DNA of 64,000 nt from Paucibacter sp. B2R-40 (GCF_025717555.1 NZ_JAJIRP010000008.1:241246-305245); one strand, 5' to 3'; positions 34,884 through 44,147 are shown, numbered from the stretch's first letter. Made by a program: numbers and translations. The notes: generated by a model not told the origin, from the letters alone.

Positions 34884-37800
34884 ATGAAACGCTTTTTCCA
34901 ATGGCTGCTGAGCCCTGCCGTGCTGGGCACGCTGGCCCTGCTGGCCTTGTCCGCCATGATCTGGTGGCTGGGTCCGATGATCTCTTTTGGTCAAACTGCG
35001 CCGCTCAGTGGGATCTGGGTGCGGGTGATCGTGCTGTTGCTGATCTGGTCAGTTTGGCTTGGCCGTTTGGTTTGGCTTGCTTGGCAACGCCGCAAGACCA
35101 ATGCCGCTCTATTGGCGGGTATGGGCGGCGGCCCCTCGGCCAGCGACAAGGAAGCGCAGGTCTTGGCGCAACGTTTTGCCGAAGCCGGCCAACGCCTGAA
35201 GGCCACGGCCGGTCGCTCCTGGTGGGGCAGCGAGCAATATTTGTACGAATTGCCCTGGTATATGTTTGTCGGCGCGCCCGGCTCTGGCAAGACCACCGCC
35301 TTGATGAACGCCGGCTTGCAATTTTTGCTTGCTGACACGACCAAGGGGGCAAATCTTGCTTCGGTCAAGGGCGTCGGCGGCACCCGCAACTGCGATTGGT
35401 GGTTCACCCAGGACGCCGTTTTGATCGACACGGCAGGGCGCTATGCGACACAGGAAAGCGACCGCGATGTTGACGCCAGCGCCTGGGATAGCTTCTTGGC
35501 TCTGCTGAAGAAAACCCGCCCGCGTCAACCCATCAATGGTGTCTTGCTGACCGTCAATATCCAGGACCTGCTGCAGCAAGGCCCGACCGAGCGCCAGGAA
35601 CATGCGGCCAAGCTCCGCGCGCGGCTGCAAGAGCTGCAGACCAAACTCGGCGTGCGCGCGCCGGTCTATGTCTTGGTGACCAAGGCCGACTTGATAGGCG
35701 GCTTCAACGAGAGTTTCGAGGCACTGAACAAGGATGAGCGCGACCAGGTCTGGGGCTTCACGTTCGAGCATGCAAACGCGGCGCAGGATGATCCGCTGCG
35801 CGACTTTGCGCCGCTCTACCAGCAGCTGCAGCAACGCCTGGTTGATCAATTGGTCGACCGACTTGAGGGCGAACGAGATGTGCTGAGGCGCAATGCGATG
35901 TTTGCATTCCCGCAAGAATTTGCCGCCTTGCAAGCCGTATTGGCCGATTTTTTGCGGCTGGTGGTTTCGGGTGGCGGCAAGCTGGAAAGTGCGCCGCTGC
36001 TGCGCGGTGTCTACTTCACCAGCGGTACCCAAGAAGGCTCGCCGATTGATCGGGTCATGGGTGCGCTGGGGCGCTCCTTCGGCATTGATGCGCGCGCGGC
36101 GGCCGCTGGTGGCCGGGGCAAGAGCTTCTTCTTGCATCGCCTTTTGCGCGAAGTTGTGTTTGCCGAGCGCGGCCTGGGCGTGGTCTCGCAAGCGGCGGTG
36201 CGGCGGCGCCGTCTCAGTCGAGCCGTCGGCTTTGGCGTGATTGGCTTGGCTTCTTTGGCGCTGCTGGGCGGCTGGATGATCAGTCGCTCCCGCAACTTGG
36301 ACTATGCGGCGCAAGTGGTCGAGCGTTTGCCAGCGCTGAAGGCCTCGCTTGATGCGCTGCCGCCCGCGAACAATGCCGACGTCAGTCCCTTGCCCGATGT
36401 CTTGATGCAGGTCCGAAACGTGGCCCGCAGTGACAGCTTCGAGCTCGCCGACCCGCCTATGCTGAACGGCCTTGGGCTCTACCAAGGCGACAAGCTCGAC
36501 GCGGCGGCGCAGCTTGCCTACGCCCGACTGCTTGAAAAAACGCTGATGCCGCGCGTTGCCCGCCGGCTCGAGGAACGCTTGCGCGCCGCCTCCAAAGACA
36601 ATCTTGAAAATGCCTACGAGGCGCTCAAGACCTATCAAATGCTGCATCTGCCGGAGCATTTCGACGCGCCGACCTTGCGCGCTTGGATCACGGTCGACTG
36701 GGATCAAAACTACGCCCGCATGGCGCCCGAGCAGCGCCAGGCGCTAGACGCGCATTTGGATGCCTTGCTGGCCTTGGGTCCCTTGCGACCCGCCATTGCC
36801 AAAGACGAAGCCTTGGTGGCGAATGTGCGCGATATGCTGGTCGCCTATCCGCTGGAATACCGGGTCTACAGCCGCATCAAACGTCAGTACCGGCCGGGCG
36901 AGATCCCAGAGTTCAGTGCTGCTGCGGCAGGCGGCCCGAACGCCGCGCAGGTTTTCACGCGCGCGAGTGGAGAGCCGCTTACCAAAGGTGTCTCGGGCCT
37001 GTATACCAAGCAGGGCTATGAAAAATTGATCAAGCCTGCGGTGCAAAAAACCACCTTGAAGCTGGCACAAGAAGAACCCTGGGTGCTGGGGCTGAAGCCG
37101 GATGCGGCGCGGCTGAAGGATCTGGCCGTGGGCACGCAGCTAACTGACAAGGTACGCAGGCTCTATTTCGAGGACTTCATCAAGACCTGGGACAAATTCC
37201 TGGCCGACGTGCGCTTGGTCAAGTTGGCCGGACTTGAGCGCAGCATTGCGGCGGCACGCATCCTGTCGGCAGTGGACTCACCGTTGGCGGCCTATATGCG
37301 CGGTGTCACAGCAGAAACGCGTTTGGTCCCTCCGGCTGGTGCGGCGGGTGCCTTGGATAAATTGGCGGCACAGGCCAAGAGCGAGGCTGCCAATTTGGCC
37401 GGTGCTGTATCCGATAACACGGCAGCCGACGCAGCCGGCGCGGGTGGGCCGCTGGAACGCATGGTGGATGATCATTTCGCCAATATTCATCGACAAGTGA
37501 CGGGGCAGCCCGCGCCCATTGACGACACGCTGAAAATGTTCAACGAGCTCTACACCCAGCTCAGCGCCGTGGATGCAGCGCAAAAGAGCAAGTCGCCGCC
37601 GCCGCCCGGCGGTGCGGCAGAGAAGGTCAAAGCGGCGGCTGGTCAACAGCCAGAGCCGATCCGCGCCATGTTGGAACAATTGGCCGACGCCGGTGCCAAT
37701 CAAAGCCGGGGCGCCGAAATTCAAGGATTGGCAGGCGAACTTAAACCCATCTCGGAGTTCTGCATGCGCGCCATCAATGGCCGCTACCCCTTTGCCAGCG

Positions 37801-38414
37801 GCGCACGCGCCGATGTGCTGCCGGAAGACTTCGGTCAGTTGTTTGGGGGGGGCGGCTTGATGGATGACTTCTTCCAGCGCAGGCTCGTCAATCTGGTCGA
37901 CACCTCAGCCGCCAATTGGAGCTACAAGCCGCTGGCCGACGGCAGCAAACCGGTGGCGGCCGGATCGCTGGCCGAGTTCCAGCGGGCGGCGCGCATCCGC
38001 GAAGTGTTTTTCCGCAGCGGCGGTAAGCAGCCTGGCTTGAAGATCGAGCTGCGCGTGGCCGAGATGGACCCCGCGCTGAAGGAATTGCTGCTGGATGTGG
38101 ACGGCCAGGTGCAAAAGCTGGTGGCCGGCGGTCAATCGATCAGCGTCACTTGGCCCAGCCAGCGGGTGGCTGCACAAATCAAGCTCAGCAGTGGTGCGGC
38201 GGGGGCCGCCGCGCCGGTCCTCTTCGAAGGACCCTGGGCCTTGTTCCGCCTGTTCGACCGTTTTGGCGTCGAGCCTTCGGCCGTGCCGGAGAAGTTCAGC
38301 ATTCCCATCGTCCTGGACGGCAAGAAGGCGAGGGTAGACGTCATCGCGGCTAGCGTGTTCAATCCCTTCCAACTGAAGGAAGTGAAGCAGTTCCGTTGCC
38401 CGGCGGCCTTGTGA
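34884..38414 (+). CDS. tssM: T6SS membrane complex protein TssM (IcmF family)
   Basis: 1176 residues from the ATG at 34884 (AAGGA upstream; a TTG at 34845 is an unlikely alternative). Two N-terminal transmembrane helices (about 9-30 and 44-62), a cytoplasmic NTPase-like domain with Walker A FVGAPGSGKTTALMNAG and Walker B-like VLIDTAGRY, a third helix near residue 450 (GVIGLASLALLGGWMI), then the long periplasmic part with the IcmF-related and C-terminal TssM domains (FNPFQLKEVKQFRCP end). It spans the envelope with TssL. No separate TssJ partner is coded nearby. Ends next to tagF. Confidence 0.97.
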   Translation: MKRFFQWLLSPAVLGTLALLALSAMIWWLGPMISFGQTAPLSGIWVRVIVLLLIWSVWLGRLVWLAWQRRKTNAALLAGMGGGPSASDKEAQVLAQRFAEAGQRLKATAGRSWWGSEQYLYELPWYMFVGAPGSGKTTALMNAGLQFLLADTTKGANLASVKGVGGTRNCDWWFTQDAVLIDTAGRYATQESDRDVDASAWDSFLALLKKTRPRQPINGVLLTVNIQDLLQQGPTERQEHAAKLRARLQELQTKLGVRAPVYVLVTKADLIGGFNESFEALNKDERDQVWGFTFEHANAAQDDPLRDFAPLYQQLQQRLVDQLVDRLEGERDVLRRNAMFAFPQEFAALQAVLADFLRLVVSGGGKLESAPLLRGVYFTSGTQEGSPIDRVMGALGRSFGIDARAAAAGGRGKSFFLHRLLREVVFAERGLGVVSQAAVRRRRLSRAVGFGVIGLASLALLGGWMISRSRNLDYAAQVVERLPALKASLDALPPANNADVSPLPDVLMQVRNVARSDSFELADPPMLNGLGLYQGDKLDAAAQLAYARLLEKTLMPRVARRLEERLRAASKDNLENAYEALKTYQMLHLPEHFDAPTLRAWITVDWDQNYARMAPEQRQALDAHLDALLALGPLRPAIAKDEALVANVRDMLVAYPLEYRVYSRIKRQYRPGEIPEFSAAAAGGPNAAQVFTRASGEPLTKGVSGLYTKQGYEKLIKPAVQKTTLKLAQEEPWVLGLKPDAARLKDLAVGTQLTDKVRRLYFEDFIKTWDKFLADVRLVKLAGLERSIAAARILSAVDSPLAAYMRGVTAETRLVPPAGAAGALDKLAAQAKSEAANLAGAVSDNTAADAAGAGGPLERMVDDHFANIHRQVTGQPAPIDDTLKMFNELYTQLSAVDAAQKSKSPPPPGGAAEKVKAAAGQQPEPIRAMLEQLADAGANQSRGAEIQGLAGELKPISEFCMRAINGRYPFASGARADVLPEDFGQLFGGGGLMDDFFQRRLVNLVDTSAANWSYKPLADGSKPVAAGSLAEFQRAARIREVFFRSGGKQPGLKIELRVAEMDPALKELLLDVDGQVQKLVAGGQSISVTWPSQRVAAQIKLSSGAAGAAAPVLFEGPWALFRLFDRFGVEPSAVPEKFSIPIVLDGKKARVDVIAASVFNPFQLKEVKQFRCPAAL

Positions 38415-38419
38415 CCGTG

Positions 38420-39121
38420 ATGAGCACCTTGCCCGCTTGGTATGGCAAGTTGCCCGGGCTGGGTGACTTCGCCTCGCGCCGGATCGAGCCCGATTTCCTC
38501 GAGTTTTGGGATAACTGGTTAGCCGAAGGCATGCTGGCCCTGCGCGAGCGGGATCCCATTGCTTGGCTGGATGCTTACCTGGTCAGCCCGACCTGGCGTT
38601 TTCTATTGATGCCAGCTTGTCTGCCCGGGGCACTTGGTGAGCAGGCCTGGGCGGGTGTACTGATGCCCTCGGTGGACAAGGTCGGCCGCTATTTCCCTTT
38701 CACGATCGTACGTCGGCTGGCTCAGCCGCCTGGTTCTTTGCAGGGTTTGCAAGCGCTTTGGCAAGAATTGGGACAGCTGGACGATTTGGCCGCCGATGCC
38801 TTGCAAGATGATTGGAGTGCGGAGCGTATGGAGAGCGAGCTTGCCAGCTTGAAGCCTCCAAGCTCTGTCGAAAATGCACGCGCGCTTGCCGAGTCAGACT
38901 TGCCGCTGCTGGCTGGCGAGCTGTCCGCGTCGAGCAGCGGCTTAGATGCTGCGGGTCAGATCGTTGCAGAAGCCTTGCAGTTGTGGGGCCCGCAAGCGCG
39001 CGGCAGGTCTTATTGGTACGCCGCTGCCGCGCCATCACCGGGCAATTTGCGCCTGTGCTCGGGCTTGCCGCGTTCGTCCTCTAGCCTGCTGTGCGAGGCC
39101 AAGGCTAATCAAGCTCTGTGA
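38420..39121 (+). CDS. tagF: T6SS-associated protein TagF (ImpM)
   Basis: 233 residues. The conserved opening AWYGKLPGLGDFASRRIE and the middle GVLMPSVDKVGRYFPFTI identify the family, which blocks or tunes T6SS assembly after translation in Pseudomonas and Agrobacterium. GTG codons at 38411 and 38417 are possible starts; 38411 would overlap the tssM stop. I chose the ATG at 38420. The C-terminus is short of the acidic tail common in longer homologues. Placed with ppkA, pppA and the FHA gene, it completes the known regulatory set. Confidence 0.93.
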   Translation: MSTLPAWYGKLPGLGDFASRRIEPDFLEFWDNWLAEGMLALRERDPIAWLDAYLVSPTWRFLLMPACLPGALGEQAWAGVLMPSVDKVGRYFPFTIVRRLAQPPGSLQGLQALWQELGQLDDLAADALQDDWSAERMESELASLKPPSSVENARALAESDLPLLAGELSASSSGLDAAGQIVAEALQLWGPQARGRSYWYAAAAPSPGNLRLCSGLPRSSSSLLCEAKANQAL

Positions 39122-39140
39122 AAAAGGCCGAATAGGACTT

Positions 39141-40370
39141 TTAACGACTGCGCTCGAAACGCATCCTCAAGTCTTGCAACTGCGCCGGTGTAACGCCCAA
39201 ATTGCTTGCATCAAAGGCCCGCGAGTCAGGCGTGTGCATCAAGACGGCCTGCGTTTCATTGACCATCAAGAGTTCGTTATCAGGGTCGTAGTCCATGCCG
39301 GCCAACATGCGCCGGAACATCGCTCGCTCGGTCTTGCTCAAGCTCTTTTGCCAAAACTTCCAGCTTTGTTTTTGATAGGCCGGTCGTGTGAAAAATTCGC
39401 CATGGCTCAACTCATGTCGTAGCGTGGACTCACGCCGCAAGGCATCGACGCCTTCGTCCGCTTTGGTGGCGGGATCGTCGACTTGTTGCGCACTGAAGCT
39501 GATGACCGCCTGCTGGCCCGGCGCTTGCAAGCTGGCCGGCTCTTTCTCAGTTGGTGATGTGCCTTCCTTCAGCAAGCTTGCATCCAGCAAGGTGGCGCGC
39601 AGGCGCATCTCCTGTGCGTTCAATTTGATATCTTGCGCTTTGGATTGAGCAAAGAACTGCCTCATCTGCGCACCGGTGTAGTCGTGCCCAAAGTAGAAGG
39701 TTTCGGAGGTATCGCCCGACCGCTTCACCAAGGCGGCTAACTCATCGTCGCTCAGAACCCGGTCCCTTGTGCTGCTCTTTTTTTCGATGTAGGCGGCGGC
39801 CCGGTTGAAGGCCAGACCTTGCTCCAGCAGGTTGGGGAATTCAATCACCAACACCGCTGCATTACTCTGCAGGCGGGCAATGCGCCAGACGCCAGGCTTG
39901 TCGCTGCCTGCAAGCAACTGCTCAAGCGAAGCGGTTTCAATGTCGGCTTTGGGCGTGGCCGACATCACCGCGACCGGGATCATGGCCTGAGCCTGAGCTT
40001 GAGCTTGAGCCTGTGCCTGTGCCTGCGCCGGCCCTTGTTGCAATAGCGCTGTTTTGGTTTGCGGAGCTAGCACTTGAACTGGCGCGCTCGCTGGAGTTGC
40101 AGCCAACTCAGCTGGCTTGCCTGTGCCGGGTCGCAACATGCCCCACCAGAGCAAGAGGCTGAAAAGCAAGGCCGCTGTTGCTACCAACATCCAGATCAGA
40201 TGGCGCCTTGAGGGGGTGCTGGACACCGCGTTCGCGCTCCCACCCGCTGCGACAGCGCTTGCATCGGAGGCATCGGCGCTGCGCCGGCGGCGCAGCGGGC
40301 GCCGGGAACGGTTCTTGGCGCGAGGCTCAGTCTTGGCGCTACGTCCGAGGGAGTTGGGTTCGGTAGGCAT
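39141..40370 (-). CDS. Single-pass membrane protein with zincin-like HExxH...NExxA motif
   Basis: 409 residues from the ATG at 40370. An Arg/Lys-rich cytoplasmic N-terminus (1-57) leads to one transmembrane helix (58-77), then an Ala/Gln repeat (115-129) and a periplasmic domain. The sequence HELSHGEFFT (HELSH at 319-323) with NETQAVLMH (371-379) fits a gluzincin-type metallopeptidase: two His, catalytic Glu, and a downstream Glu in an NExxA motif. I do not recognise a named family. It is the only minus-strand gene between tagF and ppkA, so it may be a T6SS accessory such as a protease or wall-space maker; equally it could be an inserted cargo gene. Confidence 0.65.
   Translation of the reverse strand: MPTEPNSLGRSAKTEPRAKNRSRRPLRRRRSADASDASAVAAGGSANAVSSTPSRRHLIWMLVATAALLFSLLLWWGMLRPGTGKPAELAATPASAPVQVLAPQTKTALLQQGPAQAQAQAQAQAQAQAMIPVAVMSATPKADIETASLEQLLAGSDKPGVWRIARLQSNAAVLVIEFPNLLEQGLAFNRAAAYIEKKSSTRDRVLSDDELAALVKRSGDTSETFYFGHDYTGAQMRQFFAQSKAQDIKLNAQEMRLRATLLDASLLKEGTSPTEKEPASLQAPGQQAVISFSAQQVDDPATKADEGVDALRRESTLRHELSHGEFFTRPAYQKQSWKFWQKSLSKTERAMFRRMLAGMDYDPDNELLMVNETQAVLMHTPDSRAFDASNLGVTPAQLQDLRMRFERSR
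39985..40029. repeat. Hexanucleotide tandem repeat coding for Ala-Gln repeats
   Basis: Seven to eight copies of a six-base unit (GCCTGA, GCTTGA, GCCTGT variants on the plus strand) encode the (AQ)n tract of the membrane zincin-like protein. Copy change keeps the frame. The copies have diverged at synonymous positions, which argues against rapid slippage now. Confidence 0.8.
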
Positions 40371-40824
40371 GGGTAGGGAATGGCAACGGCAACGGCAATG
40401 CCAAGGATACGTCCCGCGCGTCAAAAAACAGCAAACAGGATTGGCGTATCAATACCGTGCCTCTGCTTCCTTGGCGCAAGTATGGATATTCGCTTTCACC
40501 TGGTGCAAACCCTTGAAAAATTGAAGCTTTCAAAGGCCTACGATGCCGCTCTATCAGTGCGTTAGTTATAGGTTGGCTCAGGCCGACAAGTTTGAGGCGC
40601 ATTTTGAACCGAGTCACTGGAGAACGCAGCGCTGCGTCTCGATTCGGTTGAAAATATTTGCGAGCCGGGTCTGAGTTGAGTGGTTCCCGCAAATTCGAGG
40701 AAACTGAGTCGCCAGGCGGCGAGCTTTGAGCGCGACAATAGCCGCCGACTTGCAATTCAATACCCGCCACTACTTTCATCGGCGGACGTCATCACATACG
40801 GACACACGGACCTCCCAGCACGCC
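40371..40824. other. Divergent intergenic region between the zincin-like and ppkA genes
   Basis: 454 bases without a convincing gene. It should hold promoters for both directions. The clearest structure is a long imperfect inverted repeat at 40607-40649. No strong sigma-70 or sigma-54 match was found by eye. Confidence 0.5.
40607..40649. repeat. Long imperfect inverted repeat upstream of ppkA
   Basis: The core ACGCAGCGCTGCGT (40624-40637) is a perfect 14-base palindrome. Beyond it GAG pairs with CTC, and AACCGAGTC (40607-40615) pairs with GATTCGGTT (40641-40649) with one mismatch. It could be an operator for a dimeric regulator or a hairpin in a long leader. Confidence 0.55.
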
Positions 40825-42768
40825 ATGAGCAGCCAGACTCCTGACGACGATCGCACCGTCATACGACCGCCCGCGAATAGCGAGCAAACGATAGCAGTGC
40901 CGCAGAGGGCTGCAATGCTGCCGCCTGCTCAAGCGACCGTCATGCCCTCGGCCAGTTCCATCGCCGCGGCCGCTGCATCGGCTTCAAATAGCCATAGCGC
41001 AGCCTCGAGCGCGGGGGAGAGTGGCAATGCCTTGCCTGTTGGCACGTATGTGGGTGAGTTCGAGTTGACCAGCGTGTTGGGCGAAGGCGGGTTCGGCATT
41101 GTCTATTTGGCCTGGGATCATTCGCTGGAGCGCAAGGTCGCGTTGAAGGAATACATGCCCTCAGCGCTGTCCGCTCGCGTTGGCAGCACGCAGGTGCAGG
41201 TCAAGTCGGCTCGCCACCGGGATACCTTCGAGGCCGGCCTCAAGAGTTTCGTGAACGAGGCCAAGTTGCTGGCTTCGTTTGACCACCCCTCCTTGGTCAA
41301 GGTCTACCGCTTCTGGGAGGCCAATGGCACTGCCTATATGGTCATGCCCTTCTACGAAGGCATCACCCTGAAAGACAAATTGCGTGAAATGGGCGAGCCG
41401 CCCGACGAGCAGTGGCTGATGAACTTGCTGGCGCCGCTGACCGAGGCGCTGGCAGTCATTCACGCTGCGAGCTGTTTTCACCGCGACATTGCGCCGGACA
41501 ATGTCATTTTGTTGGGTGCAAACCAAAAGCCTCTGTTGCTGGACTTTGGCGCCGCCCGCCGCGTGATCGGCGACATGACGCAGGCTTTGACCGTTATTCT
41601 CAAACCCGGCTATGCGCCGGTGGAGCAATACGCCGAAGCGCCGAATATGAAGCAGGGCGGTTGGACCGACGTTTACGCCTTGGCCGCATCGGTGCATTTC
41701 GCCATCATGGGGCGCACACCGCCGACCTCGGTGGGCCGTTTGATGAGCGACAGCTATTTGCCGCTCGAGCAGGCGGCGGCCGGCCGCTACAGCCCACAGT
41801 TCTTGCGAGCGATCGACCGCGCTCTGCGTGTCCGACCTGAAGACCGCACCGCCTCGATCGCGGATTTGCGCGCTGATTTGGGGCTTGCTGGTGCAGCAAG
41901 CGTTGACGGTTCACCACCGCAAAGCATGTTTGTGGCGCCGGCGTCGGTTTCGACCCGCAGTGGTAGCCCCGCTCCCCGTGCGCAAGGTCAAACCGAAGTC
42001 GCCCAGGCAGCTCAGTCCGCTCAATCCGTAGCGGGCAAGAGCGGCGGCAAGGGGGTTTGGTTCGGCTTGGCTACCTTGCTGCTCGTGGCGGCAGGAGGGG
42101 GTGGTTATTTATTGACAAGCCCAAGCAAACCGAGCGCCACTCAGCCGAGCACGAAGGAAGCCGCAGTTGATGTAGCCGCCGTAACAGCGCCTGCAACCCG
42201 GGTTGCTCCAGTGCTTGCCCGGACCGACGCAGCGTCGGCAAGCTGGGATGCGCGCGAAGAATTCAGCAAGATCATTCAGAGTCAAACCAGCGGATTCACC
42301 GTCGAGGCGTCGAGCACAAAACCGCAGTTTCAGATTGACAAGGATTTTCTTGGCTTCAATGTCAAATCCGTGCGCGATGGTTTTGTGAACGTGTTGGTGC
42401 TGGGTCAAGACGGCTCATTGATACTGCTCTTTCCCAATAGCAAGGCCTCCAATAATCGCATCAAGGCCGGCCAAGTCATGTCCTTGCCGCAGAGCAGTTG
42501 GCCCATGGGAACCTTTGAACCACCCGGTCCGCAGCATTTTTTGGTAATCGTCAGTAGCCAGCCGCGTGACTACAGCGCACTGAGCAAAGAACGTGAATTC
42601 ATGTTCCTCAAGCTGCCGACTGGCGAAAAAGCTGCGGAACTGGCCACAAGTTTGCAATCCAAGAACCAATTCTCAACTTCAATTTTGCTTGGCACCGGCA
42701 ACAACTGCACGGCAAACAATTGCGACGAGTTCGGGGCGGCGCAGTTCAGTGTCGATGTGGTCCGCTGA
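40825..42768 (+). CDS. ppkA: Membrane Ser/Thr kinase with DUF4384, PpkA-like T6SS kinase
   Basis: 647 residues from the ATG at 40825. The N-terminus has DDDRTVIRPPANS with Thr11, matching a motif in TssL. The kinase domain (about 75-345) has GEGGFGIVYLAW, VALKEYMP, FHRDIAPDNVIL, LLDFGAARR and LKPGYAPVEQYAE; the catalytic loop carries Ala where most kinases have Lys (HRDIAPDN), common in this subgroup. A transmembrane helix lies near 415-435 (FGLATLLLVAAGGGGYLL). The periplasmic C-terminus is a DUF4384-type domain (VRDGFVNVLVLGQDGSLILL, FPNS directly after). In T6SS loci such kinases phosphorylate Fha or TssL. The gene symbol follows role and context; the C-terminal domain differs from Pseudomonas PpkA. 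Confidence 0.88.
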   Translation: MSSQTPDDDRTVIRPPANSEQTIAVPQRAAMLPPAQATVMPSASSIAAAAASASNSHSAASSAGESGNALPVGTYVGEFELTSVLGEGGFGIVYLAWDHSLERKVALKEYMPSALSARVGSTQVQVKSARHRDTFEAGLKSFVNEAKLLASFDHPSLVKVYRFWEANGTAYMVMPFYEGITLKDKLREMGEPPDEQWLMNLLAPLTEALAVIHAASCFHRDIAPDNVILLGANQKPLLLDFGAARRVIGDMTQALTVILKPGYAPVEQYAEAPNMKQGGWTDVYALAASVHFAIMGRTPPTSVGRLMSDSYLPLEQAAAGRYSPQFLRAIDRALRVRPEDRTASIADLRADLGLAGAASVDGSPPQSMFVAPASVSTRSGSPAPRAQGQTEVAQAAQSAQSVAGKSGGKGVWFGLATLLLVAAGGGGYLLTSPSKPSATQPSTKEAAVDVAAVTAPATRVAPVLARTDAASASWDAREEFSKIIQSQTSGFTVEASSTKPQFQIDKDFLGFNVKSVRDGFVNVLVLGQDGSLILLFPNSKASNNRIKAGQVMSLPQSSWPMGTFEPPGPQHFLVIVSSQPRDYSALSKEREFMFLKLPTGEKAAELATSLQSKNQFSTSILLGTGNNCTANNCDEFGAAQFSVDVVR

Positions 42769-43085
42769 GTTGCGCTGCTAGCTTCTGGCTTGGCAGGCAA
42801 GAGTCGCGGGCTGAGTTGCGTCTGATTCATCCGGGATGGCAGCATTGGAGCTGCCTGCATATGTCGTTTTGATGCGTTTAATTGGGCTGTCACCAGCGGC
42901 TGTTAACGTCCACGGCGTTTTGCCTTTCTCCCCCGGAATGAGTGCTTGAGACTGTGTGAATATTTTTAGAAAAACTTCAGATCTGGCCTCTTGTTCTTGC
43001 CTTAAAGTGCACACTGCTCTAAGACGTGCAGCTTTATTGATCCAGCGCAAAGCATCGCCTACCGAACCTAGTGAGAGCCTCTTAA
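42769..43085. other. Intergenic region before the tssA-tssH operon
   Basis: 317 bases with no gene that I can support. It should carry the promoter of the tssA operon. The best sigma-70 fit is TTGCCT (42997-43002), 17 bases, TAAGAC (43020-43025), which is weak. TGGCCTCTTGTTCTTGCC resembles sigma-54 elements but the spacing is two bases too long. Confidence 0.4.
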
Positions 43086-44147
43086 ATGAGTGATTTCGAA
43101 GCGATTGAAAACAAGGTGGCCGAATGGCTGCAGCCTTTGGCTGACGAGTCCGCGCCCTGCGGCCCCGACCTTGAGTACGACAACGACTTCCTGGCGCTGA
43201 CGCAGGCTGCCGCAGGTAAACCCGAGTCTCAATTCGGTCCGGCCGAATTGCCCGTCTGGCGCAATGTGGTCAGCATGGCCGAGGCGCTGCTGGATCGCTC
43301 ACGGGATCTTCGAGTCGCTATTGTGTGGCTGCGCGGGTGCATGCATACGCAGGGTTATGGCGCACTGCCCCGAGGCTTGAAATTGCTGCATGGTTTGATC
43401 AGCGATCAATGGGCGCATGTGCACCCGATGCCCGATCCTGACGATGGGGATCCTTATGCGCGGGTCAACGCCTTGACCTTGTTGCGCGAGAACGAAGGCC
43501 TGCTGGGCGATTTGCGCGCCGCGATGCTGATTGAAGATCGCAGCATAGGCATGATGACTGTGCGCGCGGTCGAGGTCGCACTTGGGCTCGCGCCGGCGCG
43601 CAGCGACGAAGAAGCGATGAGCCAGGGGCAGGTCAGTCAGATGTTGGCAGCGGCGCTGGCCAAGGATGCCGATTTGCGCAAGGACTGTCTGGAGGCTGTC
43701 ACGCAAGTTCGGCAATTGATGTCGTTGCTCAACGAGGCGCTGGGCAGTGAGTTGGCTCCGGATTTGCGGCCGCTCTACGGTTTGGCCAATGGCGTGCTTG
43801 GCTGTCTGCCTGCTGAGGCGGAAATTGAAGCTAGCGACGAGGAATCCGAAAGCGCAGGCGAAGGCGGCGAATCTGCAAAAGGCGGTGGCGGGGCTGTGGC
43901 CAGCAAGAAAGGCCTGACCGGCACTGTGAATTCGCGTGAAGACGCGATCCGAGCCATCGCCATGGTCTGCGAATATCTTGAGCGGGCCGAACCCGCCAAT
44001 CCTGCCCAGCTGTTTTTGCGCCGAGGCAGCCAGTTGATCAACCAGAATTTCTTGCAGTTGATGAAGATGTTGGCGCCCGATGCGCTGTCCGGCGTCGCTG
44101 GTTTGGTAGGGGTCGACCCTTACAGCATTGAAAGCCCTGAACAGTGA
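43086..44147 (+). CDS. tssA: T6SS cap/baseplate protein TssA (ImpA)
   Basis: 353 residues, the short TssA class. The ImpA N-terminal domain is clear: WLQPLADESAPCGPDLEYDN and RSRDLRVAIVWLRGC, then LISDQWAHVHPMPDPDDGDP. A charged Gly/Ser linker (about 250-280) is followed by the C-terminal domain with NSREDAIRAIAMVCEYLERAEPANPAQLFLRR, here split at its natural break after YLER. TssA coordinates tube and sheath polymerisation. First gene of the tssA-B-C-hcp-tagJ-E-F-G-H run; 73 bases before tssB. Confidence 0.95.
   Translation: MSDFEAIENKVAEWLQPLADESAPCGPDLEYDNDFLALTQAAAGKPESQFGPAELPVWRNVVSMAEALLDRSRDLRVAIVWLRGCMHTQGYGALPRGLKLLHGLISDQWAHVHPMPDPDDGDPYARVNALTLLRENEGLLGDLRAAMLIEDRSIGMMTVRAVEVALGLAPARSDEEAMSQGQVSQMLAAALAKDADLRKDCLEAVTQVRQLMSLLNEALGSELAPDLRPLYGLANGVLGCLPAEAEIEASDEESESAGEGGESAKGGGGAVASKKGLTGTVNSREDAIRAIAMVCEYLERAEPANPAQLFLRRGSQLINQNFLQLMKMLAPDALSGVAGLVGVDPYSIESPEQ

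Noticed and set aside
35109..36707. 532-codon minus-strand frame opposite tssM
   Set aside because: tssM is intact with all motifs on the plus strand.
42984..43001. Sigma-54 promoter before tssA (TGGCCTC...TTGCC)
   Set aside because: The distance between the GG and GC elements is two bases too long.
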